Source of the DNA: Phymatolithon calcareum
Lineage: Eukaryota > Rhodophyta > Florideophyceae > Hapalidiales
Reading direction: 5' to 3'
Length of the DNA: 64,000 nucleotides
Assembly: GCA_977006965.1 (NCBI GenBank)
Contig: OZ345366.1
Span: 2,356,001 to 2,420,000, forward strand
Below, piece after piece: positions 9,947 to 20,420 of this stretch (position 1 is its first letter; every line of letters begins with the position of its first letter). Made by a program: the position numbers and the translations under genes. The notes beneath the pieces were generated by a model that saw only the letters and a list, made by a program, of their open reading frames with translations, ran no database searches and was not told the DNA's origin.

Positions 9947-11494
9947 TGTCTATGTGCCGAACCCCCTCAATTGAGGGGCGATTTAAAAGCTCATAAAAAC
10001 TTTTAAAAAGAATGCGGAACAGTCTGTTCGCGCCATATTCGGAAAGGCGGGGATGTATTCTGTGTGAGGAGTATCGCATGTAATAGTATATAATAGCTTC
10101 GTTCTTCGCTGGGAACAAAAATGCGATGTCCAAGCAGAAGAATAAGACCTGCAATGCCCCAGGAAAAAGACCCGTGCCGACTTATCGGTGCATCGGTACA
10201 CACCAAAGTAGCTTCGATTACCAGTCAAAAAAGATGAGTGGTACGGTACAAGAGATAATCGTGGAGACAACCAATGGTCGGACAAGCACCTCACTACGTG
10301 TGAAATGGGTTCTAATTACGAAACCCGTGAGTCAAGATTGTCAACGTAAGGGCAGGAAAGGCTGACGAAGGTATTTCTTCCAGTCGCCTAATTGTATCAA
10401 GTCCCAGTCGCCAAAACTCACTACCGCCGAGACTGGCTTACTGTACTCGTGGTCGCCAATCTTCATCGCAGAACGCCAACTTCCCGTCTCCCGACGCAAC
10501 CCAATACTCTCCAAAGGGGTACGAAAACCTCCGAAGAACCCATAAAAGCTCTGTCTGATCACTTGCGGACTCTCTCGCATATGCTCTGCAAGGTTCCTGG
10601 GACCAAGCATCACAAGAGGAACTTGATGTCGTTACTCCAGACCGTGAGCCTAATACTGTTGCTCATGGCGTGACATGGTTCGAGCGCCAAGTTCTATGTT
10701 CCATTGGCGGTAGATTTCCCCGCCAGTTCTGGAGAGTTCGCATATTGAACGGAGGTTTTATACTCGAAAACGGTGGTATCGGGTCCCACACGACGTACGA
10801 TTGCTTCATGACGATGTTTCCACAAGTCTACCTTCGGAAAATGGCTTCTTGGACGTCCGTTAAGCTGAAAAGAATCGGAAGACAGGAGACGGCTGTGACA
10901 GAGTTGCTGCTTGAATATGGAGAGGAAAATTCGGACCCAGGACTAGTCGTTTCGAGTTAACACATCTGTTTTTGCAACTTGCGTGGTTGATAGTTGGCTT
11001 CTATTTTCCGGTGCTCATCCAGAATCTCTGCAGTACATGACCCAGCGACGATACTACGAAGCGCTGGTCGAGCAGCTCATCGATAACATATTTGACTTGC
11101 GCAATACTAGCAGGCGTTCAGTCACTCCAGGGCGTACATTTCCGTCCGGGAGTGGGGTTGGGACGCACTTAACCCCAACGAAGAAGAAAAGGAAGACTGC
11201 GGATGGACTCATGACTACTTTTGCGGTAAAAAATAAATGCAAAGTTTGCAAAGTGAAGAAAACAACACTCCTGTGTTCTTCATGTAACCGGCTTGATGTC
11301 ACCGCAATCTGAATTTGTGGCACTTCAACAGGTAGAAATTGTTCTGCTAAGCATGTGAAGGACATCCATGAGCTTGTCGCTTTTGACTTGCCTGATCGTG
11401 ATTAAATTTAGATCTCAAAAATTAAATAATTCTCATTCCCTCAATTGAGGGAAAAGTGCCCCTCAATTGAGGGTAAATTTCCGGCACATAGACA
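9947..11494 (+). mobile_element. piggyBac-like element copy A (1.5 kb, internally deleted)
   Basis: Termini are TGTCTATGTGCCG at the left and its complement at the right, each flanked by CTAG (9943-9946 and 11495-11498). The related Mutator-like copy at 17589-18471 has one CTAG at the matching place (18325-18328, GGATCTAGGAGAAG), which proves insertion with a CTAG duplication. The palindrome CCCTCAATTGAGGG lies just inside the left end and twice inside the right end. The copy keeps the N- and C-terminal transposase coding regions and both ends but has lost the catalytic core. Confidence 0.85.
10012..11405 (+). pseudogene. piggyBac-like transposase, copy A, catalytic core deleted
   Basis: The ATG at 10012 matches the starts of copies B and C. 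Recognisable blocks in several frames are the N-terminal basic region (VQEIIVETTNGRTSTSLRVKW), WFERQVLCSIGGRFP near 10680, DCFMTMFPQVYLRKM near 10800, and then, directly, GAHPES and MTQRRYYEALVEQLID. The part between, with all three catalytic Asp residues in copies B and C, is missing, with the junction near 10930. The cysteine-rich tail (CKVCKVKKTTLLCSSCN) is kept but has an in-frame stop at 11310-11312. It cannot make an active transposase but could be mobilised in trans. Confidence 0.75.
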
Positions 11495-11607
11495 CTAGGG
11501 GAAGTAGCAGGACTACTTCAATTTTCTCTCTTCAAAGAACACAATTGTCAGCACTCCTCTTGATGAGTAATAACTTTGGTTCGGGTGGCCATTTAGCGAA
11601 TTTCCTC

Positions 11608-13380
11608 ATATAATTTTATATAATAATATTTGTTGCTCATGTAAAGACATACTTCCAGCACCATGCATCAATAATATATATTTTGTGGCATAGAAAAAGG
11701 TGACGAACGAAGAAAGACGAAAAACAGTGACAATTCCTTTATAAGTTTTGGGATTTTACGTCAAACCTAGATTTTGAAAAGAGCTAACGAGAGTCAATCA
11801 CGAGAATCTTCTCAATGCACTTAGAAGATGAAAATCTTTAGATTGGTATAAGATTTGGCCCTCGAAACGCGTTGGAAGCTCATTGTTTGTTCTTAAACCG
11901 CTACGGAGCCCAACTTGTTGATAACTGTGTGAGTCTAGATAGTACGCTTCAGTATTTAGAACTACTGCGGTAGTACGGACATTGAAGAGCAGTACTGAGC
12001 ATTGTGCATACGGGTGCAACAATGAACTAGTATATGTTTTGCTCTTCCAGATCACGCATTCTTCCTAGACTTCTTGCACATGAGCTTTTATTGGGCTATT
12101 GGGCACCAATATTTTTCGGGCACGGGGGATGTTTCCTATTTCTTACTCCCGGAAAGTGTGACGTGGGAACGTGGCGGTGTGGTGCGAAGGGGGCAAATTT
12201 GCGAATATGTGCCAGCAGTATGGATCCAGCTTGACTGAGTCTCGCCCTCAGGGGTCAGAAGTCGAAGGTCGGGATCGAGGATTTGATACGGAATGACTCG
12301 GAGCCGTGGAGTAAGAGAGGCTCACCAATATCCCGTTGGTGACTGGGCCACTAGAGGTGGAAGCGCTCTTCAGACAAAACTTTAAGAGCCCCGCTTCGCA
12401 ACTGTGGAGTTGTTAATCGCACAAGTTGGCACACTGGTTCTGGTCGGGTTGTTCCCTGGCAAAACGCCGAGGGCGCCGCGAAGCGGCGACCTTTATAGAA
12501 AAAGAATTGGATCAAAGATGACTTGGCAATATGATAAATGGATCAATGGAATAATTCATCTGTCTATCATACATTTGATACTCAGTGTCAAATGTATGAT
12601 AAAGAGGAGCTTCCTAGCCCGCCGCAGGCGCCGCTGTAATGCTCAGAGTGTAAGTATCTGTAAGCAATGCAAAGCACTTGTAAGCTGTAAGCAGTGGTTC
12701 TAGGGTTTGCCCTTGGCGATCCTTCACGGTGTAAGTACGAATAGAAACCTACCGTACTGTAATGACTGTAATACTATCTGTAAGGGCTTGCTGTAAATGC
12801 AAGCTGTAATGACAATTTGAAGGTAACTAGTATTATAGGAAATGGAGGGTGTGATAGTGGCATTGGACGCCACAGCAACGTATTGGGTCTCTGTCAAGTA
12901 GCTCTCTTCAGGACCAGAGCTATATTAGCAGATCCATCTTTGCGAACGAGCTCGACTAGTTCCAGAATGCTGATCTCTCGGTGAGCTTTCAAGTGTCTCA
13001 ACGCGAGTGGTTATTTTGCTGCCGCAAGCTCAGACTTGAACACAGTGCACTTTTCGTACCATGTTTAACCTGAGAGGCGAAATCCAGCCCTGGGCTGTAA
13101 TCGCTCACGCATCTCCGTCTTGCTGCTATCCTTCGCGAAAATCTAGAATCGCGGTCTGTGTCGACGAAGTGTTAATGACGGCAGCAGGCAATGAACTGCT
13201 TTCATCTAACACTTAGCACCGCCAATCGATATGGATTTTTCTTCGATCGGATGTATCAGATCACACGCAACACCAGCTGCTCAAAGAAGTTTTTCGTAAA
13301 TCTGCATGAGCAATGAGTATTGATTTTTGAACTAGATGAAGGTTAGATTTCGAACAATATCGAGTGAATGGGAAATAAAC
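11608..13380. other. Unassigned stretch with a hairpin and a TGTAA-rich patch
   Basis: No gene is recognised. A perfect 14-bp inverted repeat (TATCATACATTTGA at 12565-12578, complement at 12588-12601, 9-nt loop) sits next to a patch at 12630-12830 where TGTAA occurs about eleven times in 200 bp. Frames at 11798-12055, 12034-12234 and 12404-12703 look like chance openings. Confidence 0.4.
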
Positions 13381-14000
13381 ATTCTTCCAGAAATTCCAGT
13401 AGTTCCTTTCCCCGTGTTTTCCGGTCGCTGCCTCTCAGATAATGTCCCACAACAAAAAACAAACGACATACCTCGTTTATGTATGAAACTCATTTCGTAG
13501 CGCTCCAGAATAAGAAAAATATGTCCAAACTCCCCGTAAGCTATACTGAAAAATCTGAATTCCAGAAATATTGAAAGAACTGTCTGGAATCAAGAAAAGA
13601 AAAAGAAGCATCTGGACTTCTAGAAATTTGCAAAGAAATGTTCCGGGAGCTTAGAAACACTCTAGACCTCCAATAACCAATACGGAAATTTCGGAACTTC
13701 AAACTAGAATACACTCTGAATGCCCAAAATGTATAGAGGAAACTTTGGACATCCAAAAATATTTACATAATGTTCTAGGATCTCAGGGCCCTCACTCCTA
13801 GAAAAGTATATTGTAAAATTCTTAATGTTCAGAAATATTTAATAATGGTTCTTTTAGCACTAAAAGACAAAAAGCACATATGAAACGCTCAGAAATATGC
13901 AGAGTAAGCTCCTAGTGTCCAGAATTTCTTTGTAGAGCAATTTAGAAATATGTTTCAAAACATGAAGTGATTTATATACGCCAAGAAATATAAGGGGTAT
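13381..14000. repeat. Degenerate AGAAAT-rich repeat tract
   Basis: Variants of YCYAGAAATAT recur every 40-60 bp (13387, 13561, 13620, 13831, 13892, 13918, 13943 and 13982 approximately). The units are too diverged for a consensus length. The minus-strand open frame at 13541-13756 is a by-product of this composition. It is probably an old minisatellite. Confidence 0.35.
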
Positions 14001-14519
14001 TTTCATCAACAGGAACTGGTGGTCGATGACCAAATCATATATATATTCATGTGACTTCTTAATATTAGGGCAAATTGCCCTGTACTGCCCTGGACAAGCT
14101 TGTCGCTATGTGATTTCGTGCCGAGATACTGCCTGAGGGCAGAGCAGGGTCATCCAACCAGAGCGGAGCAATATCACACGGTCACAGCATTTCTGTCTCA
14201 TAGCATCATGCACTAGACGCATAAAGTTGTTGCGCAAATTTGAAATTATTTGGCCTCGGTTCCATTTTGGCGCTGTAATAATCAGAAAATATTTCATGTT
14301 TTTTACATTGATCTATTCATTTTTTCAGTAATCCAAATCAAGGTCTAGATTTTTTGCTAAAACTCGCGATAGTTTCTCCCGTTCTGTAGAGGTGAGTACT
14401 GCAGGGATTCTGACATTTCCTATTGTATGAAGCGAAGTGTTTTGACAAAGTGCTACATCTTCATTGGAGGACTTCGGCAAAATACTTTGGAGGTTCTCAA
14501 TTCGAAGCGCCTCTTTGGT

Positions 14520-15023
14520 CTACAATAGCGCATAGATCAAGCTCATTTGACTTCTGGCCTCACCAAAAAACTGTTGAATCGCAGCGGAAATCTGCTTTTC
14601 ATCGGTGCAGAAAACGTTTACGTTAGAAATCTTAATAATAACTAAGAATTTTGTTGAGACCAAAGCAGAGGATAACTTTACCTTCTTTCTAACAAATGCA
14701 AACGAAACAATCGAGATTGTGATGTTTTCAACCTCTTCGTGAAGTTTTGTGCCGTCCTCGGCATACCTAATCTCTGGGAGGAATCCACGTTCTTGGGAAC
14801 TACGTATTTTGTCCGATATCGAAATAGCCTGTTCACGAGCTTCGCGGCGAGCGCCATAAGAAAAGCGCACCCACTCGCGTCTGTATTCCGTATCGTCCAA
14901 GTAGCCCCCACTCCGAAGAATTTGAGCAGCAACGATTTTTTCACCTCTTGCGTCGAACGGGATGCAGGACGCAAAAGAAACAAAAATGCCCAGGACGGAA
15001 AAAATCTTGAACCTGACGAACAT
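14520..15023 (-). CDS. Hypothetical secreted protein or first exon
   Basis: This ATG-initiated frame of 167 residues starts with a typical signal peptide (MFVRFKIFSVLGIFVSFASC). A soluble, mixed-charge region follows, rich in Arg and Glu around residues 45-95. No family is recognised. The start is credible because the hydrophobic leader follows at once. The C terminus ends at a TAG and could really be a splice site, since introns cannot be excluded. The neighbouring minus-strand frame at 15095-15370 lies 71 bp upstream and may be part of the same or an adjacent gene. Confidence 0.4.
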   Translation of the reverse strand: MFVRFKIFSVLGIFVSFASCIPFDARGEKIVAAQILRSGGYLDDTEYRREWVRFSYGARREAREQAISISDKIRSSQERGFLPEIRYAEDGTKLHEEVENITISIVSFAFVRKKVKLSSALVSTKFLVIIKISNVNVFCTDEKQISAAIQQFFGEARSQMSLIYALL

Positions 15024-15094
15024 GAATTATCAGTAAAAGATATGCCACCCAGCTGCATAGCGCAAAGGAAATTCACTTACAATACAAGATGCAA

Positions 15095-15370
15095 TTAAAT
15101 AATGGGCACGTCTTTGCTCTCAACACATGAAACTGGAACTATGGGTAGTTTTTCTTTCGCAGAAGTTTTAGGCATGGCAGGTCGAAATAAAGAAGTAATT
15201 TTCTCCAGAGAAACAGCATTGTCAGAAGCAAATTTTACTGCATGGCCCAGAACAGGACACGTTGGGCTGCAGAGAGCATCATAAATTCTCAGACACACGC
15301 TGACGAAGGACGGAACTCCATTAAAGTCCATAGCTTGACGAACAACTGTGTAGAATAGATTGAAAAACAA
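15095..15370 (-). CDS. Unrecognised ORF or terminal exon
   Basis: This minus-strand frame ends at TAA (15095-15097). Its C-terminal 80 residues (from QAMDFNGVPSFVSVCL through CVESKDVPII) have protein-like composition without low complexity. The first ATG codes for MFFNLFYTVVRQ, but the frame may really begin at a splice acceptor. GVPSFVSVCLRIY is faintly like the start of a RhoGAP helix, too weakly to assign. No other copy was found, which argues against a repeat. Confidence 0.3.
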   Translation of the reverse strand: MFFNLFYTVVRQAMDFNGVPSFVSVCLRIYDALCSPTCPVLGHAVKFASDNAVSLEKITSLFRPAMPKTSAKEKLPIVPVSCVESKDVPII

Positions 15371-17578
15371 AGGTATTGGAAAGATCGTTGGTTAGCATGA
15401 GGGAAAAAACTTTCAATATAAATGGTCCTAGAGTAGAATCTTACGAAGCCGACATTTATCTTCTCTTCCTTAATTTTGATGCTCTCCACATATTGATCGA
15501 AATCTCGGACTCCAGATAGAGCTGATATCGTTCTTTCTCCTGCTTAGTTTTCCTTTTCAATGGCGGAGAGAATCTTCAAGCGAACATCTCTCATATCTTT
15601 TTGTAGATCTTGCCCTTCTTCATTCATGTAATTGTGCTCTTTTTCCTGCCATAGTATTGAGACACTTGAAAATCTATGAGATCTAGAGATTGGCTGCCCT
15701 CCTTTCATGTGTTCGACTCGGTGATTGCCGTTGTGATGAAGTCGCATATCACGAAGTCTTACGAGGTCGCTCCACGTGACCTCTACGCTGGGGGTTCGAT
15801 GACGGACGCCGGTATCACTGAGCTGAGGAATACGTGACTGGTTAGGTTCAAGAAGACGGCGAGCGACTGCAAGTCCTGCTCTACTTGGTGTGCCTCTTAT
15901 TCCCTCCGTCTGCTTCGAGTGCAGTGCGGGATCACGAGATGGAGAAAGTTGCAGGCAGGTACTGCATGTCGGGGCAAATTAGCATCATGTAGAGATGACT
16001 GCGTGGGGAGCGATGAAGACTTTAACTTCCCGATGATGATGTTCAGAAAAATGAACATTATAATGGGTGTCCAAAGTCAGTTCTGGTCCAGCAGCTTCAT
16101 AGAGATCATACAAATAAAGGCATCCCCAAATATTTTGTCCTAATTTCTGATCACCGAAGGCTGCTATTACAACCTCTCTCTGCACACAGTGCATACTGAC
16201 ATCGCAAAAATGGCAACCACATCCATCTCTTCACTTTAAGTATATTGAGTTCCATAGCTGGACGCGGACGAGAATTAAACTTCACAATCTCCTAGAGAAA
16301 TCTTTCTTCATGCCCTGCGAATTAACATTAAGAAGAGACTCATCGCCGAAGCCCAGAAGTCATCCGGTGACGCGAAGGAAGAGGCTTTAAGAATTCCTTA
16401 GACGCCAAAGAGCATTCGAATCATGTTATTCTCCAGAAGAATTTCTGTCCGCTCCGCGATATTGATATCAAGAAAAGAGTTCTTCTGGCGCGATCCAAAA
16501 GTTTTCCATATAGCTGTAATCTAGAGCGTGAGATTTTCTTAACGGGGATCGTATTTCTTATATTCCAAAGTCTATTCCACTTGTTGTGGGACGATCCACT
16601 ACTATCAAGGCCCTGTCGTCTTGAGAAGATGTAAAGCAAGCAATAATTTTCGTATTAATTCTTTTACATGCCTGAGAAACGTTTTCTTCCTATACTTGGA
16701 CGAGAATGAAATTGTTTTGTTCGAATCTTAGAAAATCTCAGCCGATATGAGGCGCTAGACGCAAATATCATATTCCCTCGTAAATCTAGACTGAGGTCCA
16801 TAATTTCATCAATTACACAACTTCACATGTCGCATTGCAGATAGCATATGTTACCCATTCGTACTCAAAGAAACGGACGATTAACAATGGCAACCCAAGA
16901 TCTTTTTCCTGACAGCCGTAAAAAGCGCTTAACACTGTAAATTATTGTTTACAGTTTACAGTATCTTACTGGAAATACCTCAATGGCGGTACCTGCGGCG
17001 GGCTATAGAAGCCACTTTGCGGCTTTCGGCAAATTTCATTGATCGATTTGTCGTATTGTATACACATCCGTCCTTTTATGAAGTCATCCTTTGATAGAAT
17101 TTATTTTCTATAAAATTCACTGTGTCTAGGGGCGCTCTGCTCTTCGCTAGGGCAGTAACCGACCAAAACCAGTGTACTGACTTGTGCAATTACAACCCCG
17201 CACAATGCATGCGCCATAGATCCACAGATACGGAGCGGGTGTACAGAAGAAGACCCAATGATCATCAGAAGAGGAAATATTGCATATAAGGCGTTTGACA
17301 GTGACTTTTCTCGTTGCTCTAAACTGAATACATCAGTACTCTAACAATTCAAATGCAATGGAGTCTCGCGAAACAGAAGAATACGACGCAAGCTGAGGTT
17401 GATAGAAAAGGCCGAAATGTGCATATATATATCGAAAACTGTTCCTTCTATTTGAAATTGTCTACAACAGTTGACAAGGGGACTACTAATTGCTTTAGTG
17501 GAAAGATATCTCGACCTCTTTCAATACCGCTCGTAAGCATTATTAAAAGCCTAGATGATTATTGAGAAACATTTAAAC
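15371..17578. other. Unassigned intergenic stretch
   Basis: No recognisable gene or repeat family. Short frames at 15544-15747 (-), 15919-16143 (+), 16421-16639 (-) and 17353-17565 (+) lack family resemblance. A TTTACAG-type self-complementary patch lies near 16940-16965. Composition is AT-rich throughout. Confidence 0.35.
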
Positions 17579-17588
17579 AATCATTTTT

Positions 17589-18471
17589 GAGGAAATTCGC
17601 TAAATGGCCACCAAAAGGGTAAAGTACTCTAAACGGCCACCCCTATCCAAACCTACTAATCACCTCTAGCAAAATGTAGTTCATACCCATTCTAGAAAGA
17701 CCTACTTCTAATCCATTTCTCAAAACACTTTATGCGACATTGAAATTTATTGCATGTGCTACTCTCTGGTTTACCTCTCCGTCGCAACTATTCATATCAT
17801 CTCCGTTATTGAAGGCGGTGAGGTCGATGATCATGGACTGGGTCTCTCTTTCGATGTGTTTTCGCTTCGCCTGGACAATGTTGTGGATGCTGGGCCTACC
17901 GAATGTCTGTGAAAAGAGTTGGGTGTGTCTACATGAGAAGCAGTGACGTGCTCTCATTTCGGAGAGCACGTAGAGCTGCGGGCGACTTAGACACAATGAC
18001 AAACTGCACTAAATCAGCTTGTATTTGCTGGTCACCAGAGACTCCAACACACGTGATGCTGCCCTCGTGTTGCTTCGACCACGCTATCAACATCCATAGG
18101 TCCCCGAACTCTTGCTTGTTCCAAGGGTCGAACGCGAACCGACGCCGGGCCTAGATGCGCACAAAAGCGCAGCGAAGACGTGGCTGCATGGCCTCAGGTG
18201 CCCTTGCGTGGTCTCCCACCTGTCGCAGGAGCTCCTTCCTGTCAATGATATCGAAGCGAGTAGTACGAGAACGTTCTAAGTTGAGATGGTCAGGCGAATT
18301 CGAGAATAAGCACAAAACGTGGATCTAGGAGAAGTAGCTCGGCTTCTTCATTTTTTCCCTTCAGAAAACGCAACTGTCAGCGCTCCACGTACCGGACGAG
18401 TAGTGATTTTGGCTTAGGTGGCCATTTAGCGTACTTTTACCACTTTTGATGACCATTTAGCGAATTTCCTC
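17589..18471 (-). mobile_element. Mutator-like (MULE-type) element, copy 2, 883 bp with 10-bp target duplication
   Basis: Terminal inverted repeats of about 53 bp start GAGGAAATTCGCTAAATGG on both strands, and each contains the CTAAAYGGCCAYC motif twice. The flanking duplication AATCATTTTT lies at 17579-17588 and 18472-18481. A 9-11 bp duplication with long terminal repeats is typical of Mutator-like elements. Only a C-terminal coding fragment remains (17730-18002 and upstream, minus strand). The site CTAG at 18325-18328 is empty here and occupied by piggyBac copy A in the sister element. Confidence 0.65.
17730..18002 (-). pseudogene. Zinc-knuckle C-terminal fragment of the Mutator-like ORF, copy 2
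   Basis: The frame contains RHCFSCRHTQLFSQTFGRP, matching the paralogous knuckle at 9369-9620 but with the last Cys replaced by Phe. SMIIDLTAFNNGDDMNSCDG follows. Sequence upstream (18003-18300, minus strand) continues the homology in another frame, with WNKQEFGDLWMLIAW and GSITCVGVSGD. Frameshifts and a stop separate the parts. Confidence 0.5.
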
Positions 18472-18481
18472 AATCATTTTT

Positions 18482-19299
18482 ACTGCTTTCCGTTCTTTTA
18501 TAGCTTTACGTGGAAGCTAGTGAAATGTTTAGTGGAGGCTAAAACAGTCTTCTAAGCCCATTGCAGGGAGTTTTTACGAAAACGTGCGTTAATAATTTTG
18601 TTTATACCATTTCGAAAGGGTCCTTAAGAGAGACTTGATGAATAGGCCTCACAAAATGGTCCAACTCTGCTATCAACGAACATTGAAGTGGAAAGCCAGC
18701 ACTTTTAATCTCCAAGGTAGTCTCGTCTGCCGTCCTTGTCATCTTCGAAACCGCGCTCGTGGACATGTCGCGTTCGCTTTTGATCGTAATATCTCGAATA
18801 TTGCGACAAAAACGAACATTGCCACTCAGCAGTCGTTTTTGGCCGATGGAATGAAAATCTTTTGTTTGTTATTGGTTTCGTCGTGCCGATCTCAGCAGGG
18901 ATATTCGTGGCCTTCAAAAGACGGACAACCTCAAGGAATCTGATTACAGAGTTGCTGCGAATGTGCATGGTGCTGAACAACCACGGTGTGTGAATTATAG
19001 ATCACATGGCACTTGCGGGATAGCGGCGTGATTTGTAGCCTACGTATTGAGTGATGGAAGTTTACCAACCAGAGACATGTCTTGTATTCAGGCCCCCGTC
19101 TCTTCATAAAAGGGGGAGTTCCAAAGCTGGAGTTCGGACGACGCAGAAGGATTTTTAGATTTCCTTTCATTTGAAGAACAACGGCAGGCAAGGTCCAGGT
19201 CTCCGACAAAAATTGAACATTACTTATCATACAGTCATTAGAAAAAAATTTGACACAAATTTATGCGGTCCTCATTTTTTTAAAATACCGACTAGCGCA
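18482..19299. other. Unassigned stretch
   Basis: Frames at 18635-18943 (+), 18705-18980 (-) and 18931-19230 (-) overlap one another. None resembles a known family with confidence. It could be the decayed remainder of the CENP-B-type transposase just upstream on the minus strand, but no DDE block is visible. Confidence 0.3.
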
Positions 19300-19710
19300 G
19301 CTGAGACCCCCTGGCAGTTTGGCGTTCACTTTCGATAACAGACGTCTGCCTTGCTCTTTCAATGGTCGACTAAATCTTCCTCCACAGCAACACTTTTGAG
19401 GTGTCCTTTCAGGTTACGACGAGCGGCATCCGAACCAGCAGCTGCAGCGGACTGAATAGAAGTGCGATTTTTGAGGATACGAGATATAGTAGACATGGAG
19501 GGCGGCATTCTCATGTCGAGATCCTGTTCCGCTTGCGCGCGATATCAACCAGGTTCCAAATCTCGTTGTCGGAGGTTCGACAGTCGCACTCCGAGATAAC
19601 TCTTGCTTTCTGCTGTTGGGTGAGCGTGCCCGCTTGGCGCCGGCGCTGCGACAACATCGCAGGAGACCCTGATGCGCTCAGCTGCAACTTCGATAGGATA
19701 CTTTAGATGT
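19300..19710 (-). pseudogene. CENP-B/Tigger-type transposase DNA-binding region, decayed
   Basis: On the minus strand, in two frames, one reads LTQQQKARVISECD, then EIWNLVDIARKR, then MSTISRILKNRTSIQSAA, and later AVEEDLVDH followed by a stop. This order is that of the N-terminal helix-turn-helix of pogo/Tigger/CENP-B proteins (conserved core S-T-I/V-S-x-I-L-K) and the start of the second HTH. At least one frameshift and two stops are present. It is distinct in sequence from the pogo element at 53-56 kb. Confidence 0.5.
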
Positions 19711-20049
19711 GGTGTTCTTTGTGCTGTACAGTAGCCAAGAATGGAAACTACTGCGCGCACTGCACATGCACTCGATCATGCCCGTTCATGCCGTCATCCC
19801 GATCGGAATTGATAAATTTCTCTGCAACACGGAAAAATTAAAAGAAAAATAAGGGTTCCAACAAGTTTTTTGGCTATAATTTAGTCGTTACACGTTCGGT
19901 GGATTGGTACACTTTCAATATTGCAGGGTTTGCACTTCCACGGGTTGCATTTACTGCGGGACTACTGTAAGAGTATGTTAGGTTAACGGCAATATCGACT
20001 TGCCCGTCTTCCTGTGTGACTGAATGTTGGGGAGACTGGAGCGGTTTCG

Positions 20050-20231
20050 GAGGCAATGCTGCAATCGACAGTTTCATCATCCAGGCAGCATTCAGCGAAA
20101 AAGAAGCTTTGCACTCTCTACTTCTCAAAGTATCACTGACAACTCCAATGGCTCTTCCACAAATGTTCACTGTCCTTGTGTGCGCTCTGGGGTACACTTG
20201 CATTTTTGAAGTTATAAGCAAGGTATCTTAG
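20050..20231 (+). repeat. Repeat with signal-peptide-like coding block (pair with 29930-30090)
   Basis: The stretch with TTTCATCATCC, TTTGCACTCTC, CTTCTCAAAGTATCAC, GACAACTCCAATGGC and AATGTTCACTGTCCTT recurs inverted at 29930-30090. Its frame contains MALPQMFTVLVCALGYTCIF, which resembles a signal peptide, and stops soon after at 20229-20231. The paralogue encodes MAFLKMFTVLTCTLVIIR at the same place. This points to a duplicated small secreted-protein exon, or a repeat that carries one. Confidence 0.45.
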
Positions 20232-20420
20232 AAACTTCAAGAGCAGGTAATTCGCTTTGCGAAGGGGTGAGCCATGCTGAATGGACTTATGCAGCTTGTA
20301 TTCAAGCAGAAAAATAACACTAACACCGATCAGAGCCGACGTGATGTCTGCGGACTCGGAACGCAGTAAATTTCTGGAACTAGTGCCATTGTATCAAGTC
20401 CTCATTTTGAATCTGGAGTC

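Larger units (their letters stand above)
9196..11607 (-). mobile_element. Mutator-like (MULE-type) remnant, copy 1, carrying piggyBac copy A
   Basis: This is homologous along its length to the element at 17589-18471. Its right end GCGAATTTCCTC is intact; the left end is eroded and carries the AAATGGCCAC motif twice. On the minus strand, 9369-9620 and upstream frames encode a fragment with a zinc knuckle (C-x-C-GHIGYFSQTC) and IHNLVQPHRKHIE, matched by the other copy. Mutator assignment rests on the long terminal inverted repeats, the 10-bp target duplication of the sister copy and a knuckle as at the C terminus of many MuDR transposases. The catalytic domain is absent. A piggyBac-like element at 9947-11494 interrupts it. 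Confidence 0.55.

Noticed and set aside
13541-13756. Small Phe/Arg-rich protein gene on the minus strand.
   Set aside because: The frame is produced by the AGAAATAT-type repeat tract and its peptide periodicity follows the DNA repeats.
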